DNA of 64,000 nt, taken from positions 2,852,001-2,916,000 of the forward strand of contig NZ_CP094527.1 in assembly GCF_022811725.1 (NCBI RefSeq), read 5' to 3'. This stretch comes from Mucilaginibacter sp. SMC90. GTDB taxonomy: Bacteria > Bacteroidota > Bacteroidia > Sphingobacteriales > Sphingobacteriaceae. Positions 1-9,524 of this stretch are shown here, piece after piece. How positions within the stretch are numbered: the first letter of the stretch is position 1; each line of letters opens with the position of its first letter. A program made the position numbers and the translations under genes. The notes under the pieces are model-generated. The model saw only the letters and a list, made by a program, of their open reading frames with translations, was not told the DNA's origin and made no database searches.

Positions 1-1
1 C

Positions 2-2773
2 ATTATTGAGGATGCTAAAACCAAGCAAAAAATAACCAACGTAAAAATCGGTACAGTAAACCGTGAAAGCGGTGAAATATTCTTTGAGCCAACATCTGGC
101 AAGGGCACTTACTTTGTGTACTACATGCCTTACAAAAATGAGGGCCGTTCAAATTATCCTAAGGGCGTTTATCTTAAGCCTGAAAATACAGCTTCGACGG
201 AATGGCTTAACGCTGTAAATGGCAAGGCACCGTTAGCTTCGGTAAAAGAATTTCAGTCGATAGATGCTTTCAATAGCTTTTACCCGATGGAAGTGATCGC
301 TACTAAAGCCGAAACTGAGGCCTTGGTTAGCAAACACAAGACTGAACCATTTTTAGTTTTTCCAGAGGGTAGGATGAACTCAATACGCATGACCAAAGAT
401 CTGCCGCAACGCTGGATAGAATTTGGTCCACGAACAGCATATGCCGGTGAAGCTGCCCGTGGAGAAAACTTTGCATTTCAGCTGGGTATTTATGCGTTGC
501 AGAATCTCGAAAATGTACAGGTAACATTCAGTGACCTTAAATCAGCTACTGGTAAGGTTATTCCGGCTTCGGCACTGTTTTGTATCAATACCGGAGGCAC
601 TACATACGATGCTAAACCGCTTACTAAAGTAGTAAACGTAACCAAAGGTGATATCCAGGCCTTATGGTGCGGAGTTGATGTGCCGGCTGCGATATTACCT
701 TCGGTTTATACAGGTAAAGCCACCATCGCCATAAACGGAAAACCTGTAAAAACGATCGCTTTATCTATAAAAGTAACTACCAAAGTATCGAAAGATGGCG
801 GTGTAAGCGAACCTTATAAAATGACCCGCCTTGGTTGGTTAAACTCAACCATGGCACAGCAAAATACCGTTATTGCACCGTATACGCCGCTTGAGGTAAA
901 TGGCGACGTTGTAAGTCTGTTAGGTCGTAAGGTAGAAGTGAACAAGGATGGTTTCCCAAAACAGATCCAGACTTATTTTACGCCTGAAATGACGGAGTAT
1001 GCCACAGCTCCGAATAACCTGCTTACAGAAGGTATCCACTTCCATTTTATTGATGCGGCCGGAAAAAAGATTAACCTGAAAAGCCAGGGCGTACAGTTCA
1101 CCAAAAAAGAAGCTGGTACAGTACAATGGACAGCAGTAAGCACCAATGATAGCTTGCAGATGGATGTAACCGCCTCGTTGGAGTTTGACGGCTTTATGGC
1201 TTACACCGTAAAAGTAAAAGCCCTGCAGGATGTGAGCCTGAAAGATATTACCATGCACATTCCCTTTAAAAAGGATTTTGCAAAATACATGATGGGCTTG
1301 GGGCAAAAAGGCGGCTATCGTCCTGAAAACTTTGAATGGAAATGGGATGTAGCCCATAAAAATCAGGATGGTGCCTGGATAGGTAATGTAAACGGCGGGT
1401 TGCAATATTCATTGAGGGGCGAAAAATATGTCCGTCCGCTGAATACTAATTTTTATTTGCAGAAACCTTTGTTATTGCCAACCTCGTGGGGTAATGATAA
1501 CAAGGGCGGTATCAAGGTAGCCTTTGATGGTAAAGCAGTACTGGCCAATAATTACAGCGGTGAACGCGACCTGAAAAAAGGTGATGAGCTTTATTATAAC
1601 TTCACGCTGTTGGTAACACCTTTTCATACCATCAATACCGATTTTCAGTGGGCTACAAGATTCTACCATTCTTACAAGCCTACCGATACAATTAAGAGTG
1701 CAGGTGCAACGCTTATCAATATTCACCACGCTACGGCTATAAACCCTACCATCAACTATCCGTTTATCGCATGGCAAAAGATGAAAGCCTATGATGATTC
1801 GGCACATGCGGCAGGGCTAAAGGTGAAGATCTATAACACCATCCGCGAGTTGTCAAATCATGCATACGAAACATTTGCATTGCGCAGTTTGGGACATGAA
1901 ATTTATTCGCCGGGTAAGGGTGGTGGTTTTAGCTGGTTGCAGGAGCATGTGGGAGATGATTACATAGCTGCCTGGTTTGTACCCGAAATTAAGGATGCAG
2001 CCATCATTAACAGTGGCATGAACCGCTGGCATAACTACTATGTAGAGGGAATGAATTGGTTAACCCAAAACGTAGGTATCGACGGTATTTACCTGGACGA
2101 TGTGGCTTTCGACCGTGTTACCATGAAGCGCATCAAACGCGTACTGACCAAAGATGGTCACCCGGGGATTATTGATCTGCACTCTGCCAATCAATACAAT
2201 AAAAGCGATGGTTTTAATAACAGCGCCAATCTGTATATGGAGCATTTTCCTTACCTGAACCGCCTTTGGTTTGGTGAGTATTTCGATTATGAAAAAAATG
2301 ATCCTGATTTCTTCCTGACCGAAGTAAGCGGTATCCCGTTTGGTTTAATGGGGGAGATGCTGCAAGGCGGAGGTAATAAATGGCGTGGTATGGTTTACGG
2401 GATGACCAACCGTATGCCATGGAGCGATGGTGCCGATCCGCGCCCGATATGGAAAGCCTGGGATAATTTTGGCATGAAAGGCACAAAAATGATTGGTTAC
2501 TGGGTTGATGATAACCCGGTAAAAACCGATAAAGCCAAAATAATTGCAACCGTTTACAAAAAAGACGGCGCTGCCATGGTGGCTGTTGCCAGCTGGGAAG
2601 ATGCCGATACCGATTTTCAATTAAATATCGACTGGAAAAAATTAGGCATCGATCCTGCCAAAGCAACTATTACCGCTCCCGAAATTAAAAGTTTTCAACC
2701 GGGCAAAACATTTGGCTTGAATGACAGGATCCCGGTTGAAAAAGGTAAAGGCTGGCTGTTGATCATTAAATAA
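2..2773 (+). CDS. Glycoside hydrolase-like protein (DUF6067/GH123-like), 5' end missing
   Basis: The reading frame is open from base 2, so the true start lies left of the window; the GTG at 116 is internal. The visible part has a beta-rich N-terminal half (about residues 1-530 counted from base 116) followed by a barrel-like half containing GIYLDDVAFDR, LHSANQYN, LYMEHFPY and GEMLQGGGNKW. This resembles secreted Bacteroidota proteins annotated as glycoside hydrolase domain or DUF6067 proteins, which are distant relatives of GH123. The acidic pair in YLDD could be catalytic, but I cannot assign a substrate. The gene ends 7 bases before the DUF5107/TPR gene, so the two are probably co-transcribed and act together on extracytoplasmic glycans. 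Family assignment is from memory of conserved phrases, so moderate confidence. Confidence 0.7.
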   Translation: MIEDAKTKQKITNVKIGTVNRESGEIFFEPTSGKGTYFVYYMPYKNEGRSNYPKGVYLKPENTASTEWLNAVNGKAPLASVKEFQSIDAFNSFYPMEVIATKAETEALVSKHKTEPFLVFPEGRMNSIRMTKDLPQRWIEFGPRTAYAGEAARGENFAFQLGIYALQNLENVQVTFSDLKSATGKVIPASALFCINTGGTTYDAKPLTKVVNVTKGDIQALWCGVDVPAAILPSVYTGKATIAINGKPVKTIALSIKVTTKVSKDGGVSEPYKMTRLGWLNSTMAQQNTVIAPYTPLEVNGDVVSLLGRKVEVNKDGFPKQIQTYFTPEMTEYATAPNNLLTEGIHFHFIDAAGKKINLKSQGVQFTKKEAGTVQWTAVSTNDSLQMDVTASLEFDGFMAYTVKVKALQDVSLKDITMHIPFKKDFAKYMMGLGQKGGYRPENFEWKWDVAHKNQDGAWIGNVNGGLQYSLRGEKYVRPLNTNFYLQKPLLLPTSWGNDNKGGIKVAFDGKAVLANNYSGERDLKKGDELYYNFTLLVTPFHTINTDFQWATRFYHSYKPTDTIKSAGATLINIHHATAINPTINYPFIAWQKMKAYDDSAHAAGLKVKIYNTIRELSNHAYETFALRSLGHEIYSPGKGGGFSWLQEHVGDDYIAAWFVPEIKDAAIINSGMNRWHNYYVEGMNWLTQNVGIDGIYLDDVAFDRVTMKRIKRVLTKDGHPGIIDLHSANQYNKSDGFNNSANLYMEHFPYLNRLWFGEYFDYEKNDPDFFLTEVSGIPFGLMGEMLQGGGNKWRGMVYGMTNRMPWSDGADPRPIWKAWDNFGMKGTKMIGYWVDDNPVKTDKAKIIATVYKKDGAAMVAVASWEDADTDFQLNIDWKKLGIDPAKATITAPEIKSFQPGKTFGLNDRIPVEKGKGWLLIIK

Positions 2774-2780
2774 CACGGTA

Positions 2781-5700
2781 ATGAATAAAAAATGGTTTAT
2801 CGCCGTATGCCTTTGCATTGGCGGCCTGAAAGCATTTGCCCAGCAAACTGCAAGTGTGCGTGAGTATACTAAGGGTATTACCACTTATCCTTTTTCGGAT
2901 CCTAACCCGATACCTGCATTCAACAATATTTATCCATATTTCCGTTATGACGGATTTACGGATAAGCCGGTGCAAAAGGAATGGAAAGTGGTTGAGCTGG
3001 AAAACACGTACATCAGGTTAACCATTTTACCGCAGATAGGCGGCAAGATCTGGTCGGCCGTTGAAAAATCGACTGGTAAGCCAATTGTTTATGAAAATCA
3101 TGTAGTGAAATTCAGGGATATTGCCATGCGTGGCCCTTGGACAAGCGGCGGCATCGAGCCTAATTATGGTATCATTGGGCATACACCAAATTCGGTTACC
3201 CCGGTTGACTACCTGACCCGTACAAATGCCGATGGTAGCGTAAGCTGTTTTATCAGCGTACTCGATCTGCTTACCAACACCACCTGGACTATGGAAGTAA
3301 ACCTTCCGGCAGATAAGGCTTACTTTACGACCAAATCTTTCTGGCATAACTCAACACCACTTGAACAGCCTTATTACCACTGGATGAATACCGGTATTAA
3401 AACAAGCGGTAAACTTGAATACATTTTCCCCGGCACCAAATATCTTGGTCACCAGGGCGAGTATGCCGACTGGCCTATCAACAAGCAGAACGGGAAGGAC
3501 CTGTCCTTTTATGATAATAACAACTTTGGCGGTTATAAATCATACCATGTGTTTGGCAAGTACACCGACTTTTTCGGCGCTTACTGGCATAACGATGATT
3601 TTGGTATGGCAAGATACGGTGGTCACGAAGATAAAGCCGGTAAAAAGATCTGGATCTGGGGATTATCAGATCAGGGCATGATATGGGAAAAACAGCTTAC
3701 TGATAACGACGGGCAGTATTCCGAGATTCAATCGGGGAGGCTGTTTAACCAAACTGCTGCTAAGAGCACGTTTACGCCGTTCAAGCACAAAGGCTTTGCG
3801 CCGGGCACTTCAGATACCTGGACGGAATACTGGTACCCGGTATTAAAAACAAAAGGTTTTGTACAGGTCAATAACTATGGCGCACTGAATGTTAAGGCCG
3901 ATGGTGGTTGGTTGAAACTCTACTTCAATCCGGTTCAAAAGATCGCCGATACGCTGAAAGTAAAACAGGGCGATAGGGTAATCTACAGTAAAAAGATAAG
4001 CTTAAGCCCACTTCAATTATTTGCCGATTCGATAAAAGCGGATGCTGGCGACGTACTGGTAACACTGGGCAACGACAAGCTTATCTATAACTCGAAAGCC
4101 GATGCTGATAATTTAAGCCGCCCGGTTGATTTGCCAAAAGATTTCGACTGGAACAGCGCTTACGGGTTATATACCCAGGGGAAGGAGTTCATGGATCAAA
4201 AAATGTATCCCGAAGCTGAAGAAAAACTGCAGGCAGCATTAAAGAAAGATTCATACTTTTTGCCTGCTTTGGTACAATCGGCGGCATTGATGTACCGTAA
4301 TATGCGCTATGCCGAGGCTTTGGTTTTTGCCAAAACTGCTTTGAGCATCAATACCAATGATGGCGCTGCAAACTACTATTATGGCACTATCAATGCGCAG
4401 CTGGGTAATGTGACTGATGCTAAAGATGGTTTTGATATGGCTGGTTTATCGGTTGAATACCGCAATGCTGCTTATTCGGCTTTAGGTAGTTTATATCTAA
4501 AAGAAAAGAACGATATAAAGGCGCTGGAGTTTGCTTCAAAGGCGCTGGATTTTAACAGATACGATGTGTCTTCGCTGCAAGTGCAGGCCATAGCTTACCG
4601 CCATTTGAACGAGCGCAAAAATGCCGAACAGGTTTTGGATACGATACTGGCTTACGAACCGCTTAATCACTTTGCCCGCCTTGAGCAGTATCTATGGCAA
4701 TCATCTGAAGCTGCTAAAAGTGGGTTTACCTCAATGATTCGAAATGAGCAGCCTATCGAAAGTTACCTCGACCTGGCGGATCTGTACGATCATAATGGCT
4801 GTACCGTAGAAAGTGAAAACGTTTTAAAGCTTTCGCCAGCCAATGCGCTTGTGGATTATAAACTGGCCTTTTTGCAGTATAAGCAGGCAAAGCCATTTAG
4901 TGAGGCGTTAAATAAAGCCAATGCAGCAACGGCTGCATTTGTATTCCCTTTCCGCAACAGTGATGAAGAAGTGTTGCAATGGGCTATGCAACAAAGCAAT
5001 AACTGGAAGCCAAAGTATTTCCTCGCGCTGCTTTATAAAGACCGTAATCGTATTGATGAGAGCAAAAAACTATTTGCTGAATGCGGTAACCAGCCCGATT
5101 TTGCGCCTTTTTATGCGGCAAGAGCTGCCATCGAAACAGGCGACGATGTCCTGGCCGATCTGAACACGGCAGCCAACCTTGATAAAGGCTGGCGCTACAA
5201 CAAGTTACTTGGCGAATATTATATTAATAATAAGCAATATGCCAAAGCATTAACTACTGTTGAGCCGTTTTATAAATCACATCCTGATAATTACATCATA
5301 GGCATGTTATACGCCAAAACATTGCTGCTCAACAAGCGCTACAGTGAATGTGGCAAGCTTTTATCGCGGATTGATATTTTACCGTTTGAAGGCGCAACTA
5401 TTGGCCGTGAGTTGTACAGGGAAACAGAATTAATGCAGGCGGTTCAAAAACTTGATGCTAAAAACTATAATGCTGCTTTAACTTACATAACCGAAGCTAA
5501 AAAATGGCCGGCAAATCTCGGCGTAGGTAAGCCTTATGCCGAAAATATCGACGAACGTCTGGAGGACTGGATGACCTATCTGTGCTATACTAAAATGGGC
5601 CAAACTGAAGATGCTAAACAGTATCTGCAAAAAATAATAGCCTTTAAGCCTCAGATTGATAATACGGTAAGTAATTTCCTGCCGGCTAATCATTTGGTGA

Positions 5701-5882
5701 CTGCATGGGCTATCGAAAAGATAAATGGCAATACAGCGGCAGCTAATTGGTTAAACGCGGAGATCAAAAAATATCCGGATGATAAAGTGATTGAATGGTG
5801 CAAAGAGGTTTATGAAAGTAAAACTTTTAAAGAAAGTGATGTGAGCGATGCAAGTATTAGGGTATTGGAAAAGTTGATGTAG
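2781..5882 (+). CDS. DUF5107 domain protein with C-terminal TPR repeats
   Basis: The 1033-residue protein starts with a signal peptide (MNKKWFIAV...GLKAFAQQ, about residues 1-22), so it is exported. Residues about 45-350 match the DUF5107 type: a beta-sandwich region with VELENTYIRLTILPQIGGKI, RGPWTSGGIEPNYG and EQPYYHWMNTG, similar in flavour to aldose-epimerase/galactose-mutarotase folds. From about residue 460 onward the protein is helical with TPR-like repeats (for example ALVFAKTALSINTND and ALEFASKALDFNRYD). In Bacteroidota such proteins accompany glycoside hydrolases, which fits the preceding gene 7 bases upstream. It is probably periplasmic or outer-membrane associated and may bind or isomerise sugars; the exact reaction is unknown. 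Confidence 0.8.
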   Translation: MNKKWFIAVCLCIGGLKAFAQQTASVREYTKGITTYPFSDPNPIPAFNNIYPYFRYDGFTDKPVQKEWKVVELENTYIRLTILPQIGGKIWSAVEKSTGKPIVYENHVVKFRDIAMRGPWTSGGIEPNYGIIGHTPNSVTPVDYLTRTNADGSVSCFISVLDLLTNTTWTMEVNLPADKAYFTTKSFWHNSTPLEQPYYHWMNTGIKTSGKLEYIFPGTKYLGHQGEYADWPINKQNGKDLSFYDNNNFGGYKSYHVFGKYTDFFGAYWHNDDFGMARYGGHEDKAGKKIWIWGLSDQGMIWEKQLTDNDGQYSEIQSGRLFNQTAAKSTFTPFKHKGFAPGTSDTWTEYWYPVLKTKGFVQVNNYGALNVKADGGWLKLYFNPVQKIADTLKVKQGDRVIYSKKISLSPLQLFADSIKADAGDVLVTLGNDKLIYNSKADADNLSRPVDLPKDFDWNSAYGLYTQGKEFMDQKMYPEAEEKLQAALKKDSYFLPALVQSAALMYRNMRYAEALVFAKTALSINTNDGAANYYYGTINAQLGNVTDAKDGFDMAGLSVEYRNAAYSALGSLYLKEKNDIKALEFASKALDFNRYDVSSLQVQAIAYRHLNERKNAEQVLDTILAYEPLNHFARLEQYLWQSSEAAKSGFTSMIRNEQPIESYLDLADLYDHNGCTVESENVLKLSPANALVDYKLAFLQYKQAKPFSEALNKANAATAAFVFPFRNSDEEVLQWAMQQSNNWKPKYFLALLYKDRNRIDESKKLFAECGNQPDFAPFYAARAAIETGDDVLADLNTAANLDKGWRYNKLLGEYYINNKQYAKALTTVEPFYKSHPDNYIIGMLYAKTLLLNKRYSECGKLLSRIDILPFEGATIGRELYRETELMQAVQKLDAKNYNAALTYITEAKKWPANLGVGKPYAENIDERLEDWMTYLCYTKMGQTEDAKQYLQKIIAFKPQIDNTVSNFLPANHLVTAWAIEKINGNTAAANWLNAEIKKYPDDKVIEWCKEVYESKTFKESDVSDASIRVLEKLM

Positions 5883-5895
5883 GTTTAAATCCGAT

Positions 5896-5925
5896 ATTAG
5901 ATTTTGTAAAGGTTCAAAATCTAAT
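5896..5925 (+). terminator. Perfect 11-bp hairpin after the DUF5107 gene
   Basis: The arms ATTAGATTTTG (5896-5906) and CAAAATCTAAT (5915-5925) pair perfectly around an 8-base loop, 14 bases after the stop codon, and are followed by TTTGCTTG. The stem is AT-rich and the T-run short, so termination is plausible but not certain. It could also be an operator for the small gene starting at 5949. Confidence 0.4.
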
Positions 5926-5948
5926 TTGCTTGTATATTGCGAAATTAA

Positions 5949-6230
5949 ATGCTACAGATGAGCCGTAAAGAAGTTGGTTATTATATATTTTACATTGTCT
6001 GTTTTATATTGTCGGTATTGTCAGGAATATTCCTGGGATTTACAGACACCCATACGCCGCCAGTTCCGTTTGTAATTCAATTTTTTACGTTAATGATCGG
6101 AAGTGTTATTTGCATTCGTGATTGGATGAAGTCCCGGCCGGTATCTTTTAAAAAAATCCAAGTCCATATCTGGGGACTTGTTATTAACGGTTTAGTAATG
6201 GGCGTTATCCTTTTATTGGCATTTGTTTAA
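5949..6230 (+). CDS. Small hypothetical membrane protein
   Basis: This 93-residue protein has three hydrophobic stretches: about residues 10-28 (YYIFYIVCFILSVLSGIF), 36-54 (VPFVIQFFTLMIGSVICI) and 75-92 (LVINGLVMGVILLLAFV). It is therefore probably an inner-membrane protein with three helices. An alternative start is Met4 at 5958, just before SRKEVGYY. It sits alone between the DUF5107 operon and the convergent AraC-type regulator. I recognise no family and assign no function. Confidence 0.55.
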   Translation: MLQMSRKEVGYYIFYIVCFILSVLSGIFLGFTDTHTPPVPFVIQFFTLMIGSVICIRDWMKSRPVSFKKIQVHIWGLVINGLVMGVILLLAFV

Positions 6231-6245
6231 TAATAATTTATGTAA

Positions 6246-7064
6246 TTACCTCAGCTGTTTAGCAAATTCTGACGGCCTGATATTAGTGAGCTGGTAAAAT
6301 ATTGCGCTAAAGGCAGATAAGCTGTTATAGCCCAATTTGTAGGCGATCTCGCTCATGGACATATCAGTTTGAAGCATTAGCTCAATGGATTTAACCATTT
6401 TTAGTAGCTTAAAATACTGCAAAAATGAAGTGTGCAGAGTCGACTGAAACAGGCGCGAAAGTGTCCTTTCGCTGAAACCGGTTTCTTCGCTAACAGATGA
6501 AAGGGTTAAAGGCTCAAAAGCGTTTTCATTCATATAATCCAATACCGGGTGCATCCGGGGATTATCGGTAGTGGGCAGCGCTACAGGTAAAGCTTTTTTG
6601 CTGATCTCCGGCAGGATCGCTTTTATTCCCGCTAAAAAATGAAATGCCTGTTCATCGGGGTGTACATCTCCGTTCCAGCGTTCGGAGTAAATAAGCATCT
6701 GTAATAATAAATTGTTGATAGGGTAGATGCCGCCTTTCGTGTAAAAAGGGTTACTATCATCATCGTGCCAGTAAAAATACACCGTACGCGTAACTGCCGA
6801 TTTATGCATCTCTACAAAATGCATCATCCCACCCGGGATCCACACATAATGCCTTGCAGGTATCACTAAAGTTTTATCGGTTAGGTGGATGTATGCAATC
6901 CCGCCTTCAATATAAATCAGCTGTCCTTTTTTGTGATTATGGTTGGGGAAGTTCCTTTCTGTTTTCCAGTTAATTACATATACTGATTCGGGGAATTGAT
7001 CTATATCCCTGAAAAAGTTTTTGGCAGTAACCGCATCTATGTTTTGGCTGGAATGAATAAGCAT
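6246..7064 (-). CDS. AraC-family transcriptional regulator
   Basis: The protein has 272 residues. The N-terminal part is a cupin-like sensor (FPNHNHKKGQLIYIEGG, RHYVWIPGGMMHFV, roughly residues 35-85). The C-terminal ~95 residues form the two-HTH AraC DNA-binding domain: LTLSSVSEETGFSERTLSRLF and then MSEIAYKLGYNSLSAFSAIF followed by RPSEF. It is divergent from the TolC/HlyD/MFS operon, 61 bases apart start to start, so it probably controls that operon and itself in response to a small molecule. The AraC call is firm; target and ligand are inferred from position. Confidence 0.9.
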   Translation of the reverse strand: MLIHSSQNIDAVTAKNFFRDIDQFPESVYVINWKTERNFPNHNHKKGQLIYIEGGIAYIHLTDKTLVIPARHYVWIPGGMMHFVEMHKSAVTRTVYFYWHDDDSNPFYTKGGIYPINNLLLQMLIYSERWNGDVHPDEQAFHFLAGIKAILPEISKKALPVALPTTDNPRMHPVLDYMNENAFEPLTLSSVSEETGFSERTLSRLFQSTLHTSFLQYFKLLKMVKSIELMLQTDMSMSEIAYKLGYNSLSAFSAIFYQLTNIRPSEFAKQLR

Positions 7065-7068
7065 TTGG

Positions 7069-7100
7069 CAAATTTAAATAAAATAAGCTTTTAACAACAA
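7069..7100 (-). promoter_or_regulatory. Possible Bacteroidota-type promoter of the AraC-type gene
   Basis: Read on the minus strand, TAAATTTG (7069-7076) matches the Bacteroidota -7 consensus TAnnTTTG. TTG copies at 7095-7100 lie 18 and 21 bases upstream, near the expected -33 distance. The -7 box is only 4 bases from the start codon, so the mRNA would be nearly leaderless. That and the low complexity keep confidence low. Confidence 0.3.
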
Positions 7101-7125
7101 CCGAACTTTGTGCTATTAAATCACC

Positions 7126-8466
7126 ATGAACTTTAATAGTAAATTTTATCTGGCCTTGTTGCCAGTTTTGTTGTTGGCCATTTCAATAAAAGCACAACAA
7201 CCCATAGCTGATACCAGCAAAAACCTTCCTTTAACCATAGCACAGGTTTGGCAAAAAGCAGCCATTAACAGCAAAGCTGTACAAATTAGACAATTACGTG
7301 TAACAAGCAGCGCGGAGGCCATCAAAGATGCCAAAGCCGAGCGTTTGCCAGAGATCGGCATTAACGGCGAGTACGCCCGTGTGAGCAATATGCCGGTTTA
7401 TGAAAACGGCATTTTTAATACGCCCACTCAATTCCCAGTTTTGCACACTACCTACACTGTAGGCGGCGAGGCTTATTTAAACATTTACAACGGTAATAAA
7501 ACCAATTTGGAGATAGACGCCCGCAAACGCGAGAATAACATAGCCGGCGAACAGCAAAAATTAACTGTATCTGAAGTGAAGCTACATGCTGCCGCTTATT
7601 ACCTCGATATGCAACGCAGCATCATATTTAAAGATCTGCTGCTGAAAGATATCGCAGCGCAGGAAAAACAATTATTGCAGATTAAAACACTCCAAAAAAA
7701 TGGTGTGGTATTAAAGAGCGATGTGCTGAGGGCCGAGTTAAAACTCTCCAAACAAAAACTCTCGTTGGTGCAGTTAGATAATGACCTCGCGATAGCCAAT
7801 CAAAAGTTGAACATCCTGATAGGCTTGCCTGATGAGCAACGGGTTGTCCCTGTTGAAGCGGTGCAACTGGATACCACAGGAAAGGAAACTTATGACGAGT
7901 ACTTAACTGATGCGGGAAAGAATGCTTATCAGCTTAAGATCTCTGAACAGGAAACAGAACTAAGCAAACTGAAATTGAAGAATATAAAAGCCAATGTATC
8001 TCCAAAAGTAGGTTTGTTTGCAGCTTATAATTATAGCTATCCGCAGATCCTTTTTTACCCCTATTCACCAAGTTTGTACGGGTTGGGTTTTGCAGGTGTA
8101 AAAGCTTCTTTTTCTATCTCATCTTTTTATCATAATAGCCACAAAGTAAAAGTGGCCAGGTTGGATCTGGAAAGCCAGGAAATTGAGCATGCCCAAACTG
8201 AGGATGGCATTCGTCAGCAGGTTAACGAAGCATGGCTTAGGTACAAGGAAGCACTGAACAGGGTAGACGTAAGCAAAACCAATGTACAGCAAGCTACCGA
8301 AAACAGGCGAATTGTGAACAACACTTACTTCAACCAGCTTTCGCTGATAACTGATCTGCTCGATGCGGATACGCAGTTATTACAGACGCGCTTTGACCTG
8401 GCTGCTGCCAGGATAGCCGCTCAACTTCAATATTATCAATTACAAAACGTAACCGGGAAACTTTAA
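7126..8466 (+). CDS. TolC-family outer-membrane efflux protein
   Basis: The 446-residue protein begins with a signal peptide (MNFNSKFYLALLPVLLLAISIKAQQ). It has the two-fold repeated helical hairpin layout of the outer membrane efflux protein family, with long amphipathic helices such as residues ~155-230 (LKSDVLRAELKLSKQKLSLVQ) and 345-425 (GIRQQVNEAWLRYKEAL, NQLSLITDLLDADTQLLQT). It would form the outer-membrane channel for the inner-membrane pump encoded by the next two genes. The HlyD gene begins 2 bases after its stop, showing an operon. Regulation is probably by the divergent AraC-type protein. Confidence 0.92.
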   Translation: MNFNSKFYLALLPVLLLAISIKAQQPIADTSKNLPLTIAQVWQKAAINSKAVQIRQLRVTSSAEAIKDAKAERLPEIGINGEYARVSNMPVYENGIFNTPTQFPVLHTTYTVGGEAYLNIYNGNKTNLEIDARKRENNIAGEQQKLTVSEVKLHAAAYYLDMQRSIIFKDLLLKDIAAQEKQLLQIKTLQKNGVVLKSDVLRAELKLSKQKLSLVQLDNDLAIANQKLNILIGLPDEQRVVPVEAVQLDTTGKETYDEYLTDAGKNAYQLKISEQETELSKLKLKNIKANVSPKVGLFAAYNYSYPQILFYPYSPSLYGLGFAGVKASFSISSFYHNSHKVKVARLDLESQEIEHAQTEDGIRQQVNEAWLRYKEALNRVDVSKTNVQQATENRRIVNNTYFNQLSLITDLLDADTQLLQTRFDLAAARIAAQLQYYQLQNVTGKL

Positions 8467-8468
8467 TC

Positions 8469-9524
8469 ATGAACAAACATATAAACACTTATACCGCAAC
8501 TGATAAGTTAATAACGAAAATAACCACGTGGATAGCCGGCATAGTTGCCGCCGGTTTGTTAGTATGGGGCGTTATAACATTGATACACCTGTACAGCTAT
8601 GAAGAAACCGATGATGCCCAGGTTGAAGCTTACATTAACCCCATTACGGCGAGGGTGAGCGGTTTTATTAAAGAAATACGTTATGATGAAAATCAGGACG
8701 TAAAAAAAGGGGATACCCTGCTTGTTATCGATAACCGCGAATATCAAATACAACAGGAAGAAGCTGGCGCAGGCTTACAAAACGCCCGCGAACAGGTGAG
8801 TGTGTTGGAAAGTAATGTAGAAACTGCTGCTAAAATAGCGGAAGTAAACAAAGTACAGATAGCTGCCACCAAAGCTAAATTGGTTAAAGCCCAGCAGGAA
8901 TTCGACAGGTTCACCAAACTATATGAAGCCGAATCGGCCACCAAGCAACAATTGGAAAATGTACAGAGCGCCCTTGATGTTGCCCGGTCTGATTATCAGG
9001 CTTCGTTAAATAACTACCAGGCGTCGCTGTCAAAAGTAAATGATAGTCGTTCGCAAATTTCGCCGGTGTTATCCGAAATTAAACGCCGTGAGTTGGTATT
9101 GCAGCGTAATAAGCTTGATGTTTCTTATACCGTTGTAACTGCACCATATAATGGTAAAATGGGTAAAAGAACCATCCAGCCCGGTCAGCAAATCCAGTTA
9201 GGTCAAACGCTTGCTTATATCGTTGATAAAGAAACCGGCTTGTGGGTAGTAGCTAACTTTAAAGAAACACAGTTGCACAATATGCACATAGGCGGTGGTG
9301 TGGAAATTACTACAGACGCTTATCCCGACAGGAAAATAAAAGGGGAGATACTTTCATTGTCACCGGCAACAGGATCCCGTTTTTCGTTGTTACCGCCGGA
9401 TAACTCAACCGGCAACTTTGTGAAGATAGCCCAGCGTATCCCCGTAAAAATTAAAATTGATAATAAGGCTGCCGATTTTTTAAGCGCCGGTATGAATGCC
9501 AGCGTAACTGTACCTAAAAACTAA
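8469..9524 (+). CDS. HlyD/EmrA-family periplasmic adaptor subunit
   Basis: The 351-residue protein has one N-terminal membrane helix (about residues 19-43, AGIVAAGLLVWGVITLIHLY). A biotinyl-lipoyl-like half follows (TDDAQVEAYINPITARVSGFI, KKGDTLLVIDNREY), then a coiled-coil hairpin (about 95-205), the second lipoyl half (VTAPYNGKMGKRTIQPGQQIQLGQ) and a beta-barrel (LWVVANFKETQL). This is the EmrA/HlyD pattern of adaptors joining an MFS or ABC pump to TolC. It lies 2 bases after the TolC gene, and its stop overlaps the MFS start by one base. Confidence 0.93.
   Translation: MNKHINTYTATDKLITKITTWIAGIVAAGLLVWGVITLIHLYSYEETDDAQVEAYINPITARVSGFIKEIRYDENQDVKKGDTLLVIDNREYQIQQEEAGAGLQNAREQVSVLESNVETAAKIAEVNKVQIAATKAKLVKAQQEFDRFTKLYEAESATKQQLENVQSALDVARSDYQASLNNYQASLSKVNDSRSQISPVLSEIKRRELVLQRNKLDVSYTVVTAPYNGKMGKRTIQPGQQIQLGQTLAYIVDKETGLWVVANFKETQLHNMHIGGGVEITTDAYPDRKIKGEILSLSPATGSRFSLLPPDNSTGNFVKIAQRIPVKIKIDNKAADFLSAGMNASVTVPKN

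Noticed and set aside
2214..2666. Minus-strand 150-residue open frame within the glycoside-hydrolase-like gene
   Set aside because: It overlaps a well-supported coding frame and shows no domain features.
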